NCBI GenBank assembly: GCA_025453955.1
Contig: JALOPJ010000002.1
Span: forward strand, 1-47,240
Length of the DNA stretch: 47,240 nt
Direction: 5' to 3'
Source: Candidatus Edwardsiibacteriota bacterium
GTDB taxonomy: Bacteria; Edwardsbacteria; AC1; EtOH8
Within the stretch, counting starts at the first letter, position 1, and each line of letters begins with the position of its first letter. Positions 1 through 7,057 of the stretch are shown here, in pieces. Both the position numbers and the translations under genes were made by a program. Under the pieces are notes generated by a model. It was not told where the DNA came from, ran no database searches, and saw nothing but the letters and a program-made list of their open reading frames with translations.

Positions 1-278
1 GTCAGCGCGTCGCGGTCGATCTCCCGCAGCGAGGTCCGCACCGCGCACATGCCGCAGCCGATGTCCACGCCCACGGCGTTGGGCACCACCGCGTCCCGCG
101 CCGCCAGCACCCCGCCGATCGGCATGCCGTAGCCCTGGTGGCAGTCGGGCATCACCGCGATCCACTTGAAGGCGAAGGGCAGGTTGGCCAGGTTGCGGGC
201 CTGGGCCAGCGCCCCGGGCTCGATGTCGTCGAGCCACAGCTTGATCGGCAGGGGCTCGGAGTCGATGACCCGTTTCAC
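1..278 (-). CDS. rtcB: RtcB RNA-splicing ligase, N-terminal part (runs off the window)
   Basis: This is the first 92 codons of an RtcB-type RNA ligase; the rest lies beyond base 1. RtcB joins 2',3'-cyclic phosphate or 3'-phosphate RNA ends to 5'-OH ends using GTP and Mn2+, in tRNA or RNA repair. The translated fragment contains MPDCHQGYGMPIGG and then VVPNAVGVDIGCGM, the N-terminal metal-site signatures of the family, including the metal-binding Cys of the DIGCGM motif. The start is GTG at 276-278, four bases after the stop of the upstream lipoprotein gene, so translation is probably coupled. No long ORF with ATG exists here, which makes it easy to miss. The family assignment is secure from the motifs; whether the C-terminal half is intact cannot be seen. 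Confidence 0.88.
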   Translation of the reverse strand, partial: MKRVIDSEPLPIKLWLDDIEPGALAQARNLANLPFAFKWIAVMPDCHQGYGMPIGGVLAARDAVVPNAVGVDIGCGMCAVRTSLREIDRDAL

Positions 279-282
279 GGGG

Positions 283-1053
283 TCACTTCAGGGTGTCCAC
301 GGCCAGGAACTCGTAGAGGTTCTCGTCGGCGTCGAGCAGGTAGCCCATGCAGGCGGGCATCGGCACGGCGCCGTCGTTGGCGAAGGCGCCCCAGCGGGCC
401 TGGAAGCTGTCGACCACGGCGGGTTGGAACACGGCCGGCGCCAGGAAGCGGTTGGTGACCGTCTGGCCGACGTGGAAGTGGATGTGGCAGCCGATGCCGG
501 CGCCGGGCGGCAGGTACATCCGGGCGATGATGTCCCCTTTGCGCACCTGCTGGTTCAACGCGACGTTGATGAACTGCCGGTAGAAGCCGGGCGAAGGCTC
601 GGCCACCATCGGCTCGATGCCATAGCAGAGGATGAAGGTGGTGTCGCCGTTGCGGGCGAAGGAGATCTCCACCCCGTAGCGGTCGCAGCCGCCGACCGGG
701 AACGTCGAGTCGACCCGGGAGACGTAGCCGTCGACCGCCGCGTAGATGGCCGGATAATTCGACGGTGCGCTGCCGCCCACCGGCCAGGCGGTGTCGGAGT
801 TGTCCCAGTGGACGTGGGCGCCCTGGTGCGGGGTGTTGGCCCGCCGTCCCTTGAAGGGGTGTCCGGCGGTCACGGCGGCGAGGTCGACGATGAACCGGTC
901 GGAGCGGGCCGCTCGGAATCCCTGGATGGTCGGCAGCTGGGTTTGCTGGGTCGTGTCGCCGCCGGCGGGACCGGTCGGGTCATCGTTGCAGCGGCAGCCG
1001 GTGAAGGCGAACAGCGATGCCGCCAGGAGCGCGATGGTGTGCGTGCGGTTCAT
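283..1053 (-). CDS. M23-like (LytM-fold) lipoprotein
   Basis: A 256-residue exported lipoprotein. I start it at the ATG at 1051-1053, which gives a signal peptide ending in a lipobox (FTGC, Cys near residue 20) and has GAGG five bases upstream; a longer frame exists but has no signal peptide. The C-terminal two thirds follow the M23/LytM pattern: an HxHxD-type first metal motif (HVHWD), a core like AAVDGYV, a v.kGdiia turn, and GCHIHFHVG in place of the family HLHFEV. M23 enzymes cut peptidoglycan cross-bridges, but many relatives are inactive. With PBP1A upstream, a cell-wall role is a reasonable inference. Catalytic competence is uncertain because the first motif is not the usual HxGxD. Confidence 0.7.
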   Translation of the reverse strand: MNRTHTIALLAASLFAFTGCRCNDDPTGPAGGDTTQQTQLPTIQGFRAARSDRFIVDLAAVTAGHPFKGRRANTPHQGAHVHWDNSDTAWPVGGSAPSNYPAIYAAVDGYVSRVDSTFPVGGCDRYGVEISFARNGDTTFILCYGIEPMVAEPSPGFYRQFINVALNQQVRKGDIIARMYLPPGAGIGCHIHFHVGQTVTNRFLAPAVFQPAVVDSFQARWGAFANDGAVPMPACMGYLLDADENLYEFLAVDTLK

Positions 1054-1105
1054 AGAGCCTCGATCGGTAATAGTGGGTCGTGCGATCAATGCGGCGTTCC
1101 GAAGG

Positions 1106-1134
1106 GAACAGCCCCGCTGGTGGCGGGGCTGTTC
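1106..1134 (-). terminator. Terminator-like hairpin after the GIY-YIG gene
   Basis: A perfect 12-bp inverted repeat (GAACAGCCCCGC / GCGGGGCTGTTC) with a 5-nt loop lies just after the GIY-YIG stop codon and before the lipoprotein gene. There is no U-tract on either side, so it may be a weak terminator, an RNA-stability hairpin or an attenuator between the two genes. Confidence 0.6.
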
Positions 1135-1150
1135 GCGTCGAGGGTGGCGC

Positions 1151-1507
1151 TCAGCGCCGCGTGTGGTATCCCTGGTCGCCGTAGGGCTGGAGCTTCTCCA
1201 GCCACAGCTCCAGCAGGCCCTCCAGGTCCCGCCGGTAATCATGGCCCGCGCCCTCGGTGGGCTCCAGCCGGTCCAGCACCTCGAACGTGAAGCGTTCGCG
1301 GCCCAGCCGGGCGTAATCGGCCTGCAGCTCGGCGTTGGGATGGGAGCCGTGGTCGAGGCTGAACCGCTGGCTGTTGATGATGCCCGGCAGGTTGGCTGCG
1401 GACAGCAGGTAGGCCCTGCCGTCGGCGTCGTTCCTGATCCGCAGCACGCCCATCGGGGTCGGCGTCTGCTTGTACTCCCTGATCAGCTGCTTGCGGTCGA
1501 TCGCCAT
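1151..1507 (-). CDS. GIY-YIG nuclease-family small protein
   Basis: A 118-residue protein resembling small GIY-YIG family proteins that begin with a charged helix followed by a MGV-x-IRN strand (here PMGVLRIRN), then a GSHPNxELQxDYxxLG block and a FEVLDRLEP block. That order fits members annotated as GIY-YIG nuclease family. The catalytic GIY and YIG tripeptides are not obvious (GVLRI and AYLLS occupy those places), so nuclease activity is doubtful. It follows the PBP gene by 21 bases on the same strand and ends before a hairpin, so it is probably co-transcribed with it. Its function is unknown. Confidence 0.65.
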   Translation of the reverse strand: MAIDRKQLIREYKQTPTPMGVLRIRNDADGRAYLLSAANLPGIINSQRFSLDHGSHPNAELQADYARLGRERFTFEVLDRLEPTEGAGHDYRRDLEGLLELWLEKLQPYGDQGYHTRR

Positions 1508-1528
1508 ATCGCACCCGGTTGGCCGGCG

Positions 1529-3521
1529 TCAGCGCAGCGAATCCGGGTTGGCCAGCGAGCCCTTGTCCATCTGCTCGAAGTTCCAGTCGCGCGACTGGAT
1601 GTTGACCGACTGCAGCTTGTGGAGGTCGCAGGTGCGCGCCGGCGCGCTGCCGGTGATGTAGCACTCCTTGCGGGGGTGGGGGCAGGCCGGGGTGGCCAGC
1701 AGGCCGGTCTCGGCGCAGATCGTCAGGTAGCTGATGTTGCCGGGCACGGCGAAATTGGCGACCGGCGCGCCGGCGGTGGCCCGCTTCATGAACTCGATCC
1801 AGATCGGCAGGGCGAAGCCGGCGCCGGTGGCGCCCCGGGAGATGGTCTTCTTCTGGTCGAAGCCCACCCACACGCCGCAGACCAGGTCCGGGGTGAAGCC
1901 GATGAACCAGGCGTCGGTGTAGTCGTTGGTGGTGCCGGTCTTGCCGGCGGCCGGCCGGGTGAAGCCCTGGGCCCGGGCGGCGTAGGCGGTGCCGCCGTTG
2001 AGCACGCTCTCCAGCATGCTGGTGGCGACGTAGGCGGTCTGGGGCGAGAGCGCGCCCGGCTCGGAGTAGGTGCGGGACTCCTCCAGCGCGGCGCCGGAGC
2101 GGTCGGTGATCCTGGTGAACAGCATCGGGTCCACCCGGGTGCCGCGGTTGGGCAGCACGGCGAAGGCGTCCACCATGTCCAGCAGCGAGATGTCGGCGCT
2201 CCCCAGCGCCAGCGACAGCACCGCCGGCAGCGGCGTCTTGATGCCCATGCGGCGGGCGTACTTGACCACCGTGCCGGGTCCGACTTTCTGGATCAGCTTG
2301 ACCGCCACCAGGTTCTTGGACAGCGCCAGCGCCTTGCGCAGCGACATCGGGCCGTCGAACGTGCCGTCGTAGTTCTGGGGGTACCAGGGCAGGCCCGAGC
2401 CGTCGTCCTCGATCACGATCGGCGCGTCGATGATCACGTCCCCCGGCGAGAAGCCGTTGTCGACCGCGGCGATGTAGACGAAGGGCTTGAAGGTGGACCC
2501 GGCCTGGCGCCGCGACTGCACCGCGCGGTTGAACTTGCTCATCAGGTAGTCGCGGCCGCCGATCATCGCCAGCACGTGGCCGGTGCGCGGGTCCATCGCC
2601 ACCAGCGCGTCCTGGATGTAGGGCGTGTTGACCACGCCCTCGCCGCCGCGGGGCGGCTTGGCGTCCTTCTTGGCCGGCGAGAGCTTGTGGGCCTCCTCCA
2701 GCTTGACCATCCAGTCCTCCGACGCCTGGTTGGCGATCCGCTGCAGCCGCAGGTCCAGCGTGGAGTAGACGGACATCTGGCCCTGGTAGATGGCGTTGGC
2801 GCCGTAGCGCGCCTCCAGGTGCTTGCGGATCTCCTCCACGAAGTAGGGGGCGTCGTTGAGCCGCAGCTCCCGGGGCTTGAGCACCAGCGGCAGCGCCTGG
2901 GCCGCCCGGCATTGCTCGCGGGTGATGGCGCCGGTCTGGGCCATGGCGTCCAGCACGGTGTTGCGCCGCTTGATGGCGGCCTGGGGCCGGTCGTACGGCG
3001 AGTACAGGGAGGGGCCGCGCGGCATGCCGGCCAGCAGCGCGCACTGCGCCAGCGCCAGGCTGTCGACGTGGGTGCCGAAGTACATCTGGGCGGCGGTCTC
3101 CACGCCGTAGGCGCCGTGGCCGTAGTTGATCTGGTTGAAGTACAGCTCCAGGATCTTGTCCTTGGGGTACATTGGCCGCGGCGGCGTAGCCCAGCAGGTC
3201 GATCCCCATGTGGCTGCGGAACCCGCGGTCCTCGATGGCGATGGTGGCGTCGACCAGGTGCTTGGGAACGCGTGACAGCGGGACCACGATCCGGTGCTCC
3301 TCGGCGAACTCGTAGACCAGCTCGCCGGAACGGTCGAACACCTTGGTGCCCTGCTTGGGCTGGAGGTCCTCCAGTGACTTGGTGGAGGGCATGCCGCGGC
3401 TGTAGAAGCTGAAGGCGCCGGCGGCCAGCCCCAGGCAGAACACCAGGCCGTACAGCCCCCAGCGCAGCAGCCTGCGGACCAGCGGCGGCGGCGAGAACGT
3501 CGGTTTGAATGGCAGCTTCAT
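1529..3521 (-). pseudogene. Class A penicillin-binding protein (PBP1A-like), disrupted in the glycosyltransferase domain
   Basis: A bifunctional peptidoglycan synthase in two reading frames. The ATG at 3519-3521 (AGGGA five bases upstream) opens a cytoplasmic tail, one membrane anchor and the GT51 start with the catalytic-Glu motif AIEDRGF. Near 3172-3185 the frame switches: ...GIDLLGYAAAA is followed, in another frame, by MYPKDKILELYFNQ. Between these the family normally has about 40 residues including the GGSTITQQ motif, which are absent here. Downstream, the transpeptidase domain looks intact, with SxxK in GSTFKPF and KTGT in AGKTGTTND, continuing to 1529. Everything apart from the missing block is well preserved, so this is either a recent deletion with frameshift or an assembly error. 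If real, the protein cannot be made as one chain. Confidence 0.85.
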
Positions 3522-3550
3522 TCGTCCCTGTCGGTTGAACCCATCCGTCA

Positions 3551-3579
3551 ATTGTAGCGCGAACCGCGCCCCGAGTCAA
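3551..3579 (-). promoter_or_regulatory. Sigma-70-type promoter of the PBP gene
   Basis: Read on the minus strand: TTGACT (3579-3574), a 17-bp spacer, TACAAT (3556-3551). Transcription would start near 3544, about 23 nt before the PBP start codon. Confidence 0.75.
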
Positions 3580-3616
3580 GAGAAAACCCGGTCGGTGACC
3601 GGTTCGGTTTTACGCG

Positions 3617-3645
3617 TTGACAACCGGCCGCCGAAGGGATATACT
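3617..3645 (+). promoter_or_regulatory. Sigma-70-type promoter of the methyltransferase gene (leaderless)
   Basis: TTGACA (3617-3622), a 17-bp spacer and TATACT (3640-3645). Only seven bases separate the -10 box from the ATG at 3653, so the expected start site falls at or next to the start codon and the mRNA should be leaderless. The promoter is back to back with that of the PBP gene. Confidence 0.8.
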
Positions 3646-3652
3646 GGTGGCC

Positions 3653-4387
3653 ATGGAGCGTATTCCCGCCGCCGAGATCTGGGATGCCCGTCATTCCCTG
3701 GCCGAGCCCCACCCCGTCGACCGGGCGCTGGTCGGCACGGACATCTTCTGGGACCTGCTGGGCGACGTCCGCGGCAAACGGGTGCTGGACCTCGGCTGCG
3801 GCCAGGGCGACCTGGCGGTGCTGCTGGCGCGGGCCGGCGCCCGGGTGACGGCGGTCGACGGGTCGGCCGGCGCCATCGTGGCGGCCCGGCGCCAGGCGGC
3901 ATTCAACGGCGTGCGGGGCATCCGGTTCGTCCGGGCCGACGCCGTCGCGCTCGGCACGCTGGGGCAATTCGACCTGGTCACCGGCCGGTACATCCTGCAC
4001 CACATCGAGCCGTTCGCGGATTTCGTCCCGCTGCTGCGATGCGCGCTGGCACCCGGCGGCCGGGCGGTGTTCATCGAGAACTCGGCGCGCAATCCCCTGC
4101 TGATGCTGGCGCGGCGGCACCTGGTGGGCCGGTTCGGCCTGCCCCGCCGCGGCGACGGCAGGGAGCGGCCGTTTTCCGACCGCGAGAGCGCGCTGCTGCG
4201 GCGGGAGTTCGGGCGGGTGACGGTCGTCGCGCCGGAGCTGGTGCTGTTCCGGCTGGTGGCCCGCTACTTCCTGCGGCGGCACGAACGGGCCGCGTCCCTG
4301 TTCAACCGGCTGGACCGGCTGTGCTACCGTTACTTCACCGCCCTGCGGCGCTGGGGGTATCTGCAAGTGATCGCGATCGACGCCTGA
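3653..4387 (+). CDS. Class I SAM-dependent methyltransferase
   Basis: A 244-residue methyltransferase. Motif I is VLDLGCGQGD (about residues 40-50), followed by an acidic residue ending strand 2 (VTAVDGS) and a motif IV/post-IV block, DLVTGRYILHHIEPF. This is the layout of the Methyltransf_11/25 group acting on small molecules, lipids or quinones. The C-terminal third is rich in Arg and aromatic residues and may form a substrate cap. I start it at the ATG at 3653 because a strong promoter ends at 3645; an in-frame start further upstream would lie inside that promoter. The substrate is not predictable from sequence. The AraC-GyrI regulator begins 16 bases downstream on the same strand. Confidence 0.85.
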   Translation: MERIPAAEIWDARHSLAEPHPVDRALVGTDIFWDLLGDVRGKRVLDLGCGQGDLAVLLARAGARVTAVDGSAGAIVAARRQAAFNGVRGIRFVRADAVALGTLGQFDLVTGRYILHHIEPFADFVPLLRCALAPGGRAVFIENSARNPLLMLARRHLVGRFGLPRRGDGRERPFSDRESALLRREFGRVTVVAPELVLFRLVARYFLRRHERAASLFNRLDRLCYRYFTALRRWGYLQVIAIDA

Positions 4388-4403
4388 ACAACGCGTGGGG
4401 GAC

Positions 4404-5340
4404 ATGACGGATCGACCGAACCGCCTGCGGGCCGAGTACCGGACCCGCATCAACCGGGTGATCGACCACATCGGCGCGCACCTCGACGGCGGACTGCGGC
4501 TGGAGGAGCTGGCGCGGGTGGCCTGCTTCTCGCATCTTCGCGGCGCTGGCCGGCGAGACCCTGGGCGACCACATCCGGCGGCGGCGGCTGGAGGCCGCGG
4601 CCATCCTGCTGCGCGACCGGCCGGACCTGCCGGTCACCGAGATCGCCCTGCGCTGCGGGTTCGGGTCCTCGGCCGCCTTCGCCCGGGCCTTCCGCCAGCG
4701 GTTCGCGATGAGCGCCAGCGGATGGCGGCAGGGCGGCCATCGCAAGGGCGGCAACACGCAGCGCAAGGCCGGTCAAGCCCGGCGCAACCGAGGGAAAGAC
4801 GGATCGCGGGATCCCTGGTATACTCCTGCTGTCAACGTCAACAAACAGCAACGACAGAGGAGGAAGGACGTGAAAGTGGAGATCAGACAGCTGCCGGGCT
4901 ACCACGTGGCCTACATGCGGCACATCGGGCCGTACGGGCCGGCGGTCTCGGCGCACTGGAAGAAGCTCAACACCTGGGCCGGGGCCCGCGACCTGTCCGG
5001 GCCGGGCTCGGTCAAGCTGGGCATCAGCCATGACGACCCCAGCATCACGCCGCCCGACAAGTGCCGCTACGACGCCTGCGTCCGGGTGCCGGACGGCTTC
5101 CGCGAGCAGCCCGGCGTCAACGTCGCCGACATCCCGGGCGGCAGGTACGCCGTGCTGCGGTTCCGGGGCACGGACCGCGAGATCGGCGGGGCCTGGACCG
5201 CGATCTACCGCGACTGGCTGCCGGGAAGCGGCTACCAGTGCGACGACCGGCCCTGCTTCGAGCTGTACGGCGACGAGCACCAGTGCCTGCCCGGCGGCCG
5301 CTGGGAATGCGACATCTGTATCCCGGTGAGGCCGCTCTGA
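4404..5340 (+). pseudogene. AraC-family regulator with GyrI-like effector domain, frameshifted in the DNA-binding domain
   Basis: The ATG at 4404 starts an AraC helix-turn-helix domain (INRVIDHIGAHLDGGLRLEELARVACFS). At about 4531 the frame breaks; the next frame continues IFAALAGETLGDHIRRRRLE..., completes the second HTH (VTEIALRCGFGSSAAFARAF), and runs without a stop through a basic linker into a GyrI-like effector-binding domain (VEIRQLPGYHVAYMRHIGPYG, to 5340). In this family CFS is followed by a PFHFHR-type hexapeptide before IFAAL, which is exactly what is missing. A 17-nt deletion explains both the gap and the frame change. Intact relatives bind DNA and a small ligand. As read, the full regulator is not made, although the effector domain could be expressed alone from an internal start at 4870. 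Confidence 0.83.
4819..4872 (+). promoter_or_regulatory. Possible internal promoter and strong ribosome-binding site for the GyrI domain
   Basis: TATACT at 4819-4824 (with only a weak -35, AAGACG, 17 bp upstream), then AGGAGG at 4858-4863 six bases before an in-frame GTG at 4870-4872. Translation from this GTG would give a 156-residue stand-alone GyrI-like protein. The ribosome-binding site is very good and the promoter only moderate. Confidence 0.5.
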
Positions 5341-5352
5341 CCCGGTGCCAAC

Positions 5353-5386
5353 GGAAACGGGCCATCCGATCGGATGGCCCGTTTCC
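5353..5386. terminator. Bidirectional terminator-like palindrome
   Basis: A perfect 34-bp palindrome (GGAAACGGGCCATCCGA and its complement) between the converging AraC-GyrI gene and the membrane-protein gene. No U-tract is present, but the position between two convergent stop codons supports transcription termination in both directions. Confidence 0.65.
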
Positions 5387-5416
5387 CGGTGCGAAGTCGT
5401 GGACAGCAGGTCGAAC

Positions 5417-6079
5417 TCAGGCGGCGGCGATCGGACCAGTCACCGTCGGGCAGTCCAGCAGCTTGCCGGCCAGCCAGCGGAACACCCAGGCCACGCCGTT
5501 GAAGAGGTGCAGCGACAGCAGGCCCAGCATCAGGCCGATGGCGGCCAGCAGCCAGGCCTGGCCGGCCGTGGCGACGGTGGCGTCGAACACCTCGAACGGC
5601 ACCCGGGTATACAGGACGGGCGCCAGCAGCAGGGCGCCGGAGAGGGCCCCCAGGGTGACGACGATCACGAACGACGCCAGTCCCAGCGGGAACTTCAGCA
5701 GCAGGAACAGGAAGCCCTTCCAGCTGACAGGGCTGGCCAGCCGCGACTTCAGCCAGGGCCAGGGGCGGCGGTCGCTGCCCCAGTGCTGCACCGGCTCCGT
5801 CCCGACCTGCCGTCCCAGCAGCCAGCGCGATTGCAGCCGCTCGAAGCCGATGAACAGCCGCCAGCAGAGGAAGACCAGCACCAGCAGCGGCAGGCCGACC
5901 GCGACGATGTACAGGCCGAACCCCAGCGCCAGGCCGGTCACCAGGAACACGAAGTAGAACAGCCCGAGCGGGAAGGCCAGCGCCAGGTAGGCCAGGTTGC
6001 GGTAGGTCGCCGGGCGGAACAGGACCCCGAAGACGCTCAGGACCTGCCTGCCGGGTCGTCGTGCGAACAGTGAGGCCAT
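5417..6079 (-). CDS. Polytopic 'putative sensor' domain membrane protein
   Basis: A 220-residue integral membrane protein with two similar halves. Each has a long hydrophobic hairpin (YLALAFPLGLFYFVFLVTGLALGFGLY and FLLLKFPLGLASFVIVVTLGALSGALL) containing the same FPLG.. pattern, so it looks like an internal duplication. This FPLGLxxFV signature is typical of the 'putative sensor' family found beside PadR regulators or fused to histidine kinases. I use the ATG at 6077-6079, preceded by GGAG eight bases away. It stands alone between a terminator palindrome and an operator-like dyad. The ligand and function are unknown. Confidence 0.65.
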   Translation of the reverse strand: MASLFARRPGRQVLSVFGVLFRPATYRNLAYLALAFPLGLFYFVFLVTGLALGFGLYIVAVGLPLLVLVFLCWRLFIGFERLQSRWLLGRQVGTEPVQHWGSDRRPWPWLKSRLASPVSWKGFLFLLLKFPLGLASFVIVVTLGALSGALLLAPVLYTRVPFEVFDATVATAGQAWLLAAIGLMLGLLSLHLFNGVAWVFRWLAGKLLDCPTVTGPIAAA

Positions 6080-6118
6080 CGTACTATCTCCGTATGATTT
6101 GGTTTCATGGATAGTACG
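6080..6118. promoter_or_regulatory. Operator-like dyad over the translation start of the membrane sensor gene
   Basis: Outer arms CGTACTATC (6080-6088) and GATAGTACG (6110-6118) pair perfectly, and an inner pair (TATGA / TCATGGA) extends the dyad. It ends at the base before the ATG and contains the ribosome-binding site. It could be a repressor operator or an RNA hairpin hiding the Shine-Dalgarno sequence. Which it is cannot be told from one copy. Confidence 0.5.
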
Positions 6119-6173
6119 TCGGCGGGGCGATGATTGTTTCACACCATCACCATCGGGCCGCGGTGATAGGGTA

Positions 6174-6202
6174 TTGCGGAATCATCATTTTTATGGTATC
6201 GT
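6174..6202 (+). promoter_or_regulatory. Possible promoter of the DUF4405-like gene
   Basis: TTGCGG (6174-6179), a 17-bp spacer and TATCGT (6197-6202). The -10 lies within ATGGTATCGT, a 10-mer found again in the possible promoter at 6992-7001. Both hexamers are weak matches, so this is tentative. Confidence 0.35.
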
Positions 6203-6247
6203 TATGTCGTTGAATACGATCGGCAGTGGAACGAAAAGGATCCAGCA

Positions 6248-6919
6248 TTGCGCAAGTACTTCTTGTCCATCATGTTGTCGGCCGCGGCACTGGCGGTCCC
6301 GCTGGCTGCCGCCGAAGATTGCCCGTTCGGGCAGGTGAACGACCATGAGCCCGGCAAATGCGGCTTATACGAGGACACGGACCGCGACAGCATCTGCGAC
6401 CTTTCGCAGAAGGCGGCGCCCGTAGAGGCTGCCCGAACAGCCGTCGCCGTCCCCGTGCCGGAACCCGTGCGCCAGGCATCGCCGGGAAACCAAGACCCGG
6501 TGAAGACCATCACAACTGCACCCATCCCGGCACCCGACCCGCCTGCCCCCGCGCCGGCGCCCGCACGGCCGTCGCCGCTGCGCCAGCGCTACCCCGTGTG
6601 GCAGGTCTTCATCGCGGTAGTGGCGCTGGCCGCCGTCACGGAACTGCTCTGCGCGCGGCACCAGCGGCTGACGCTGCCGCTGCAGGCCGCGTGGAACTGG
6701 GCGCTGGCGCTGTCCTTCCTGCTGACCGCGGCCACCGGCGTGGTCTACGCCTACCCGGCGCTGCTGGCGCGGTTCTCCTTCAACCTGGGAACGTGGCACT
6801 CGGTCCCGGGCCTCGTCATGATCGCGGCCGGGGCGTACCACACGGTCCGCCGCTTCGGATGTCTGTGGCGGGGAGCGGGATCATGGTTCTCCCGCCGGGG
6901 CGGGTCCTGCGGCGGGTAA
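6248..6919 (+). CDS. Exported membrane protein with Cys-rich N-terminal motif and DUF4405-like membrane domain
   Basis: A 223-residue protein beginning with TTG at 6248 (AAGGA about eight bases upstream). It has an N-terminal signal peptide, then a short Cys block, CPFGQVNDHEPGKCGLYEDT followed by DRDSICD, which resembles one calcium-binding DxDxDGxxD-like loop with three to four cysteines. A Pro/Ala-rich linker (about residues 60-112) leads to three hydrophobic segments (about 118-136, 148-170, 183-200). The final WH..pGLVMI..G.YH pattern, with conserved His residues, resembles DUF4405 and cytochrome-b561-like membrane domains, which suggests haem or electron transfer; this is an inference. 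It is a single gene bounded by a terminator. Confidence 0.6.
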   Translation: MRKYFLSIMLSAAALAVPLAAAEDCPFGQVNDHEPGKCGLYEDTDRDSICDLSQKAAPVEAARTAVAVPVPEPVRQASPGNQDPVKTITTAPIPAPDPPAPAPAPARPSPLRQRYPVWQVFIAVVALAAVTELLCARHQRLTLPLQAAWNWALALSFLLTAATGVVYAYPALLARFSFNLGTWHSVPGLVMIAAGAYHTVRRFGCLWRGAGSWFSRRGGSCGG

Positions 6920-6941
6920 CCGGCCGCGTCCCAGTCACGTG

Positions 6942-6969
6942 AGCTCCGAGCATCAGCCCGGAGCTTTTT
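6942..6969 (+). terminator. Rho-independent terminator
   Basis: AGCTCCG (6942-6948) pairs with CGGAGCT (6959-6965), followed by TTTTC. It lies just after the DUF4405-like gene. Confidence 0.7.
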
Positions 6970-6972
6970 CAC

Positions 6973-7001
6973 TTGTCTTTTCCCCCTTGATATGGTATCG
7001 T
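6973..7001 (+). promoter_or_regulatory. Possible promoter of the AsmA-like gene
   Basis: TTGTCT (6973-6978), 17 bp, TATCGT (6996-7001). The sequence ATGGTATCGT is shared with the upstream gene's promoter region, at the same place relative to the -35. It is weak but repeated. Confidence 0.35.
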
Positions 7002-7057
7002 ATTTATTCGGAACCGTCGTCGAATCGGTGATGACTTGTCGTTACAGGAGGTGCGCC

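Noticed and set aside
791-3412. Plus-strand 873-codon frame across the PBP region
   Set aside because: Antisense shadow; the minus-strand frames contain transpeptidase motifs.
4870-5340. GyrI domain as a separate native gene
   Set aside because: The frame continues without a stop from the AraC second HTH through the linker, as in fused AraC-GyrI regulators. Kept only as a possible secondary start.
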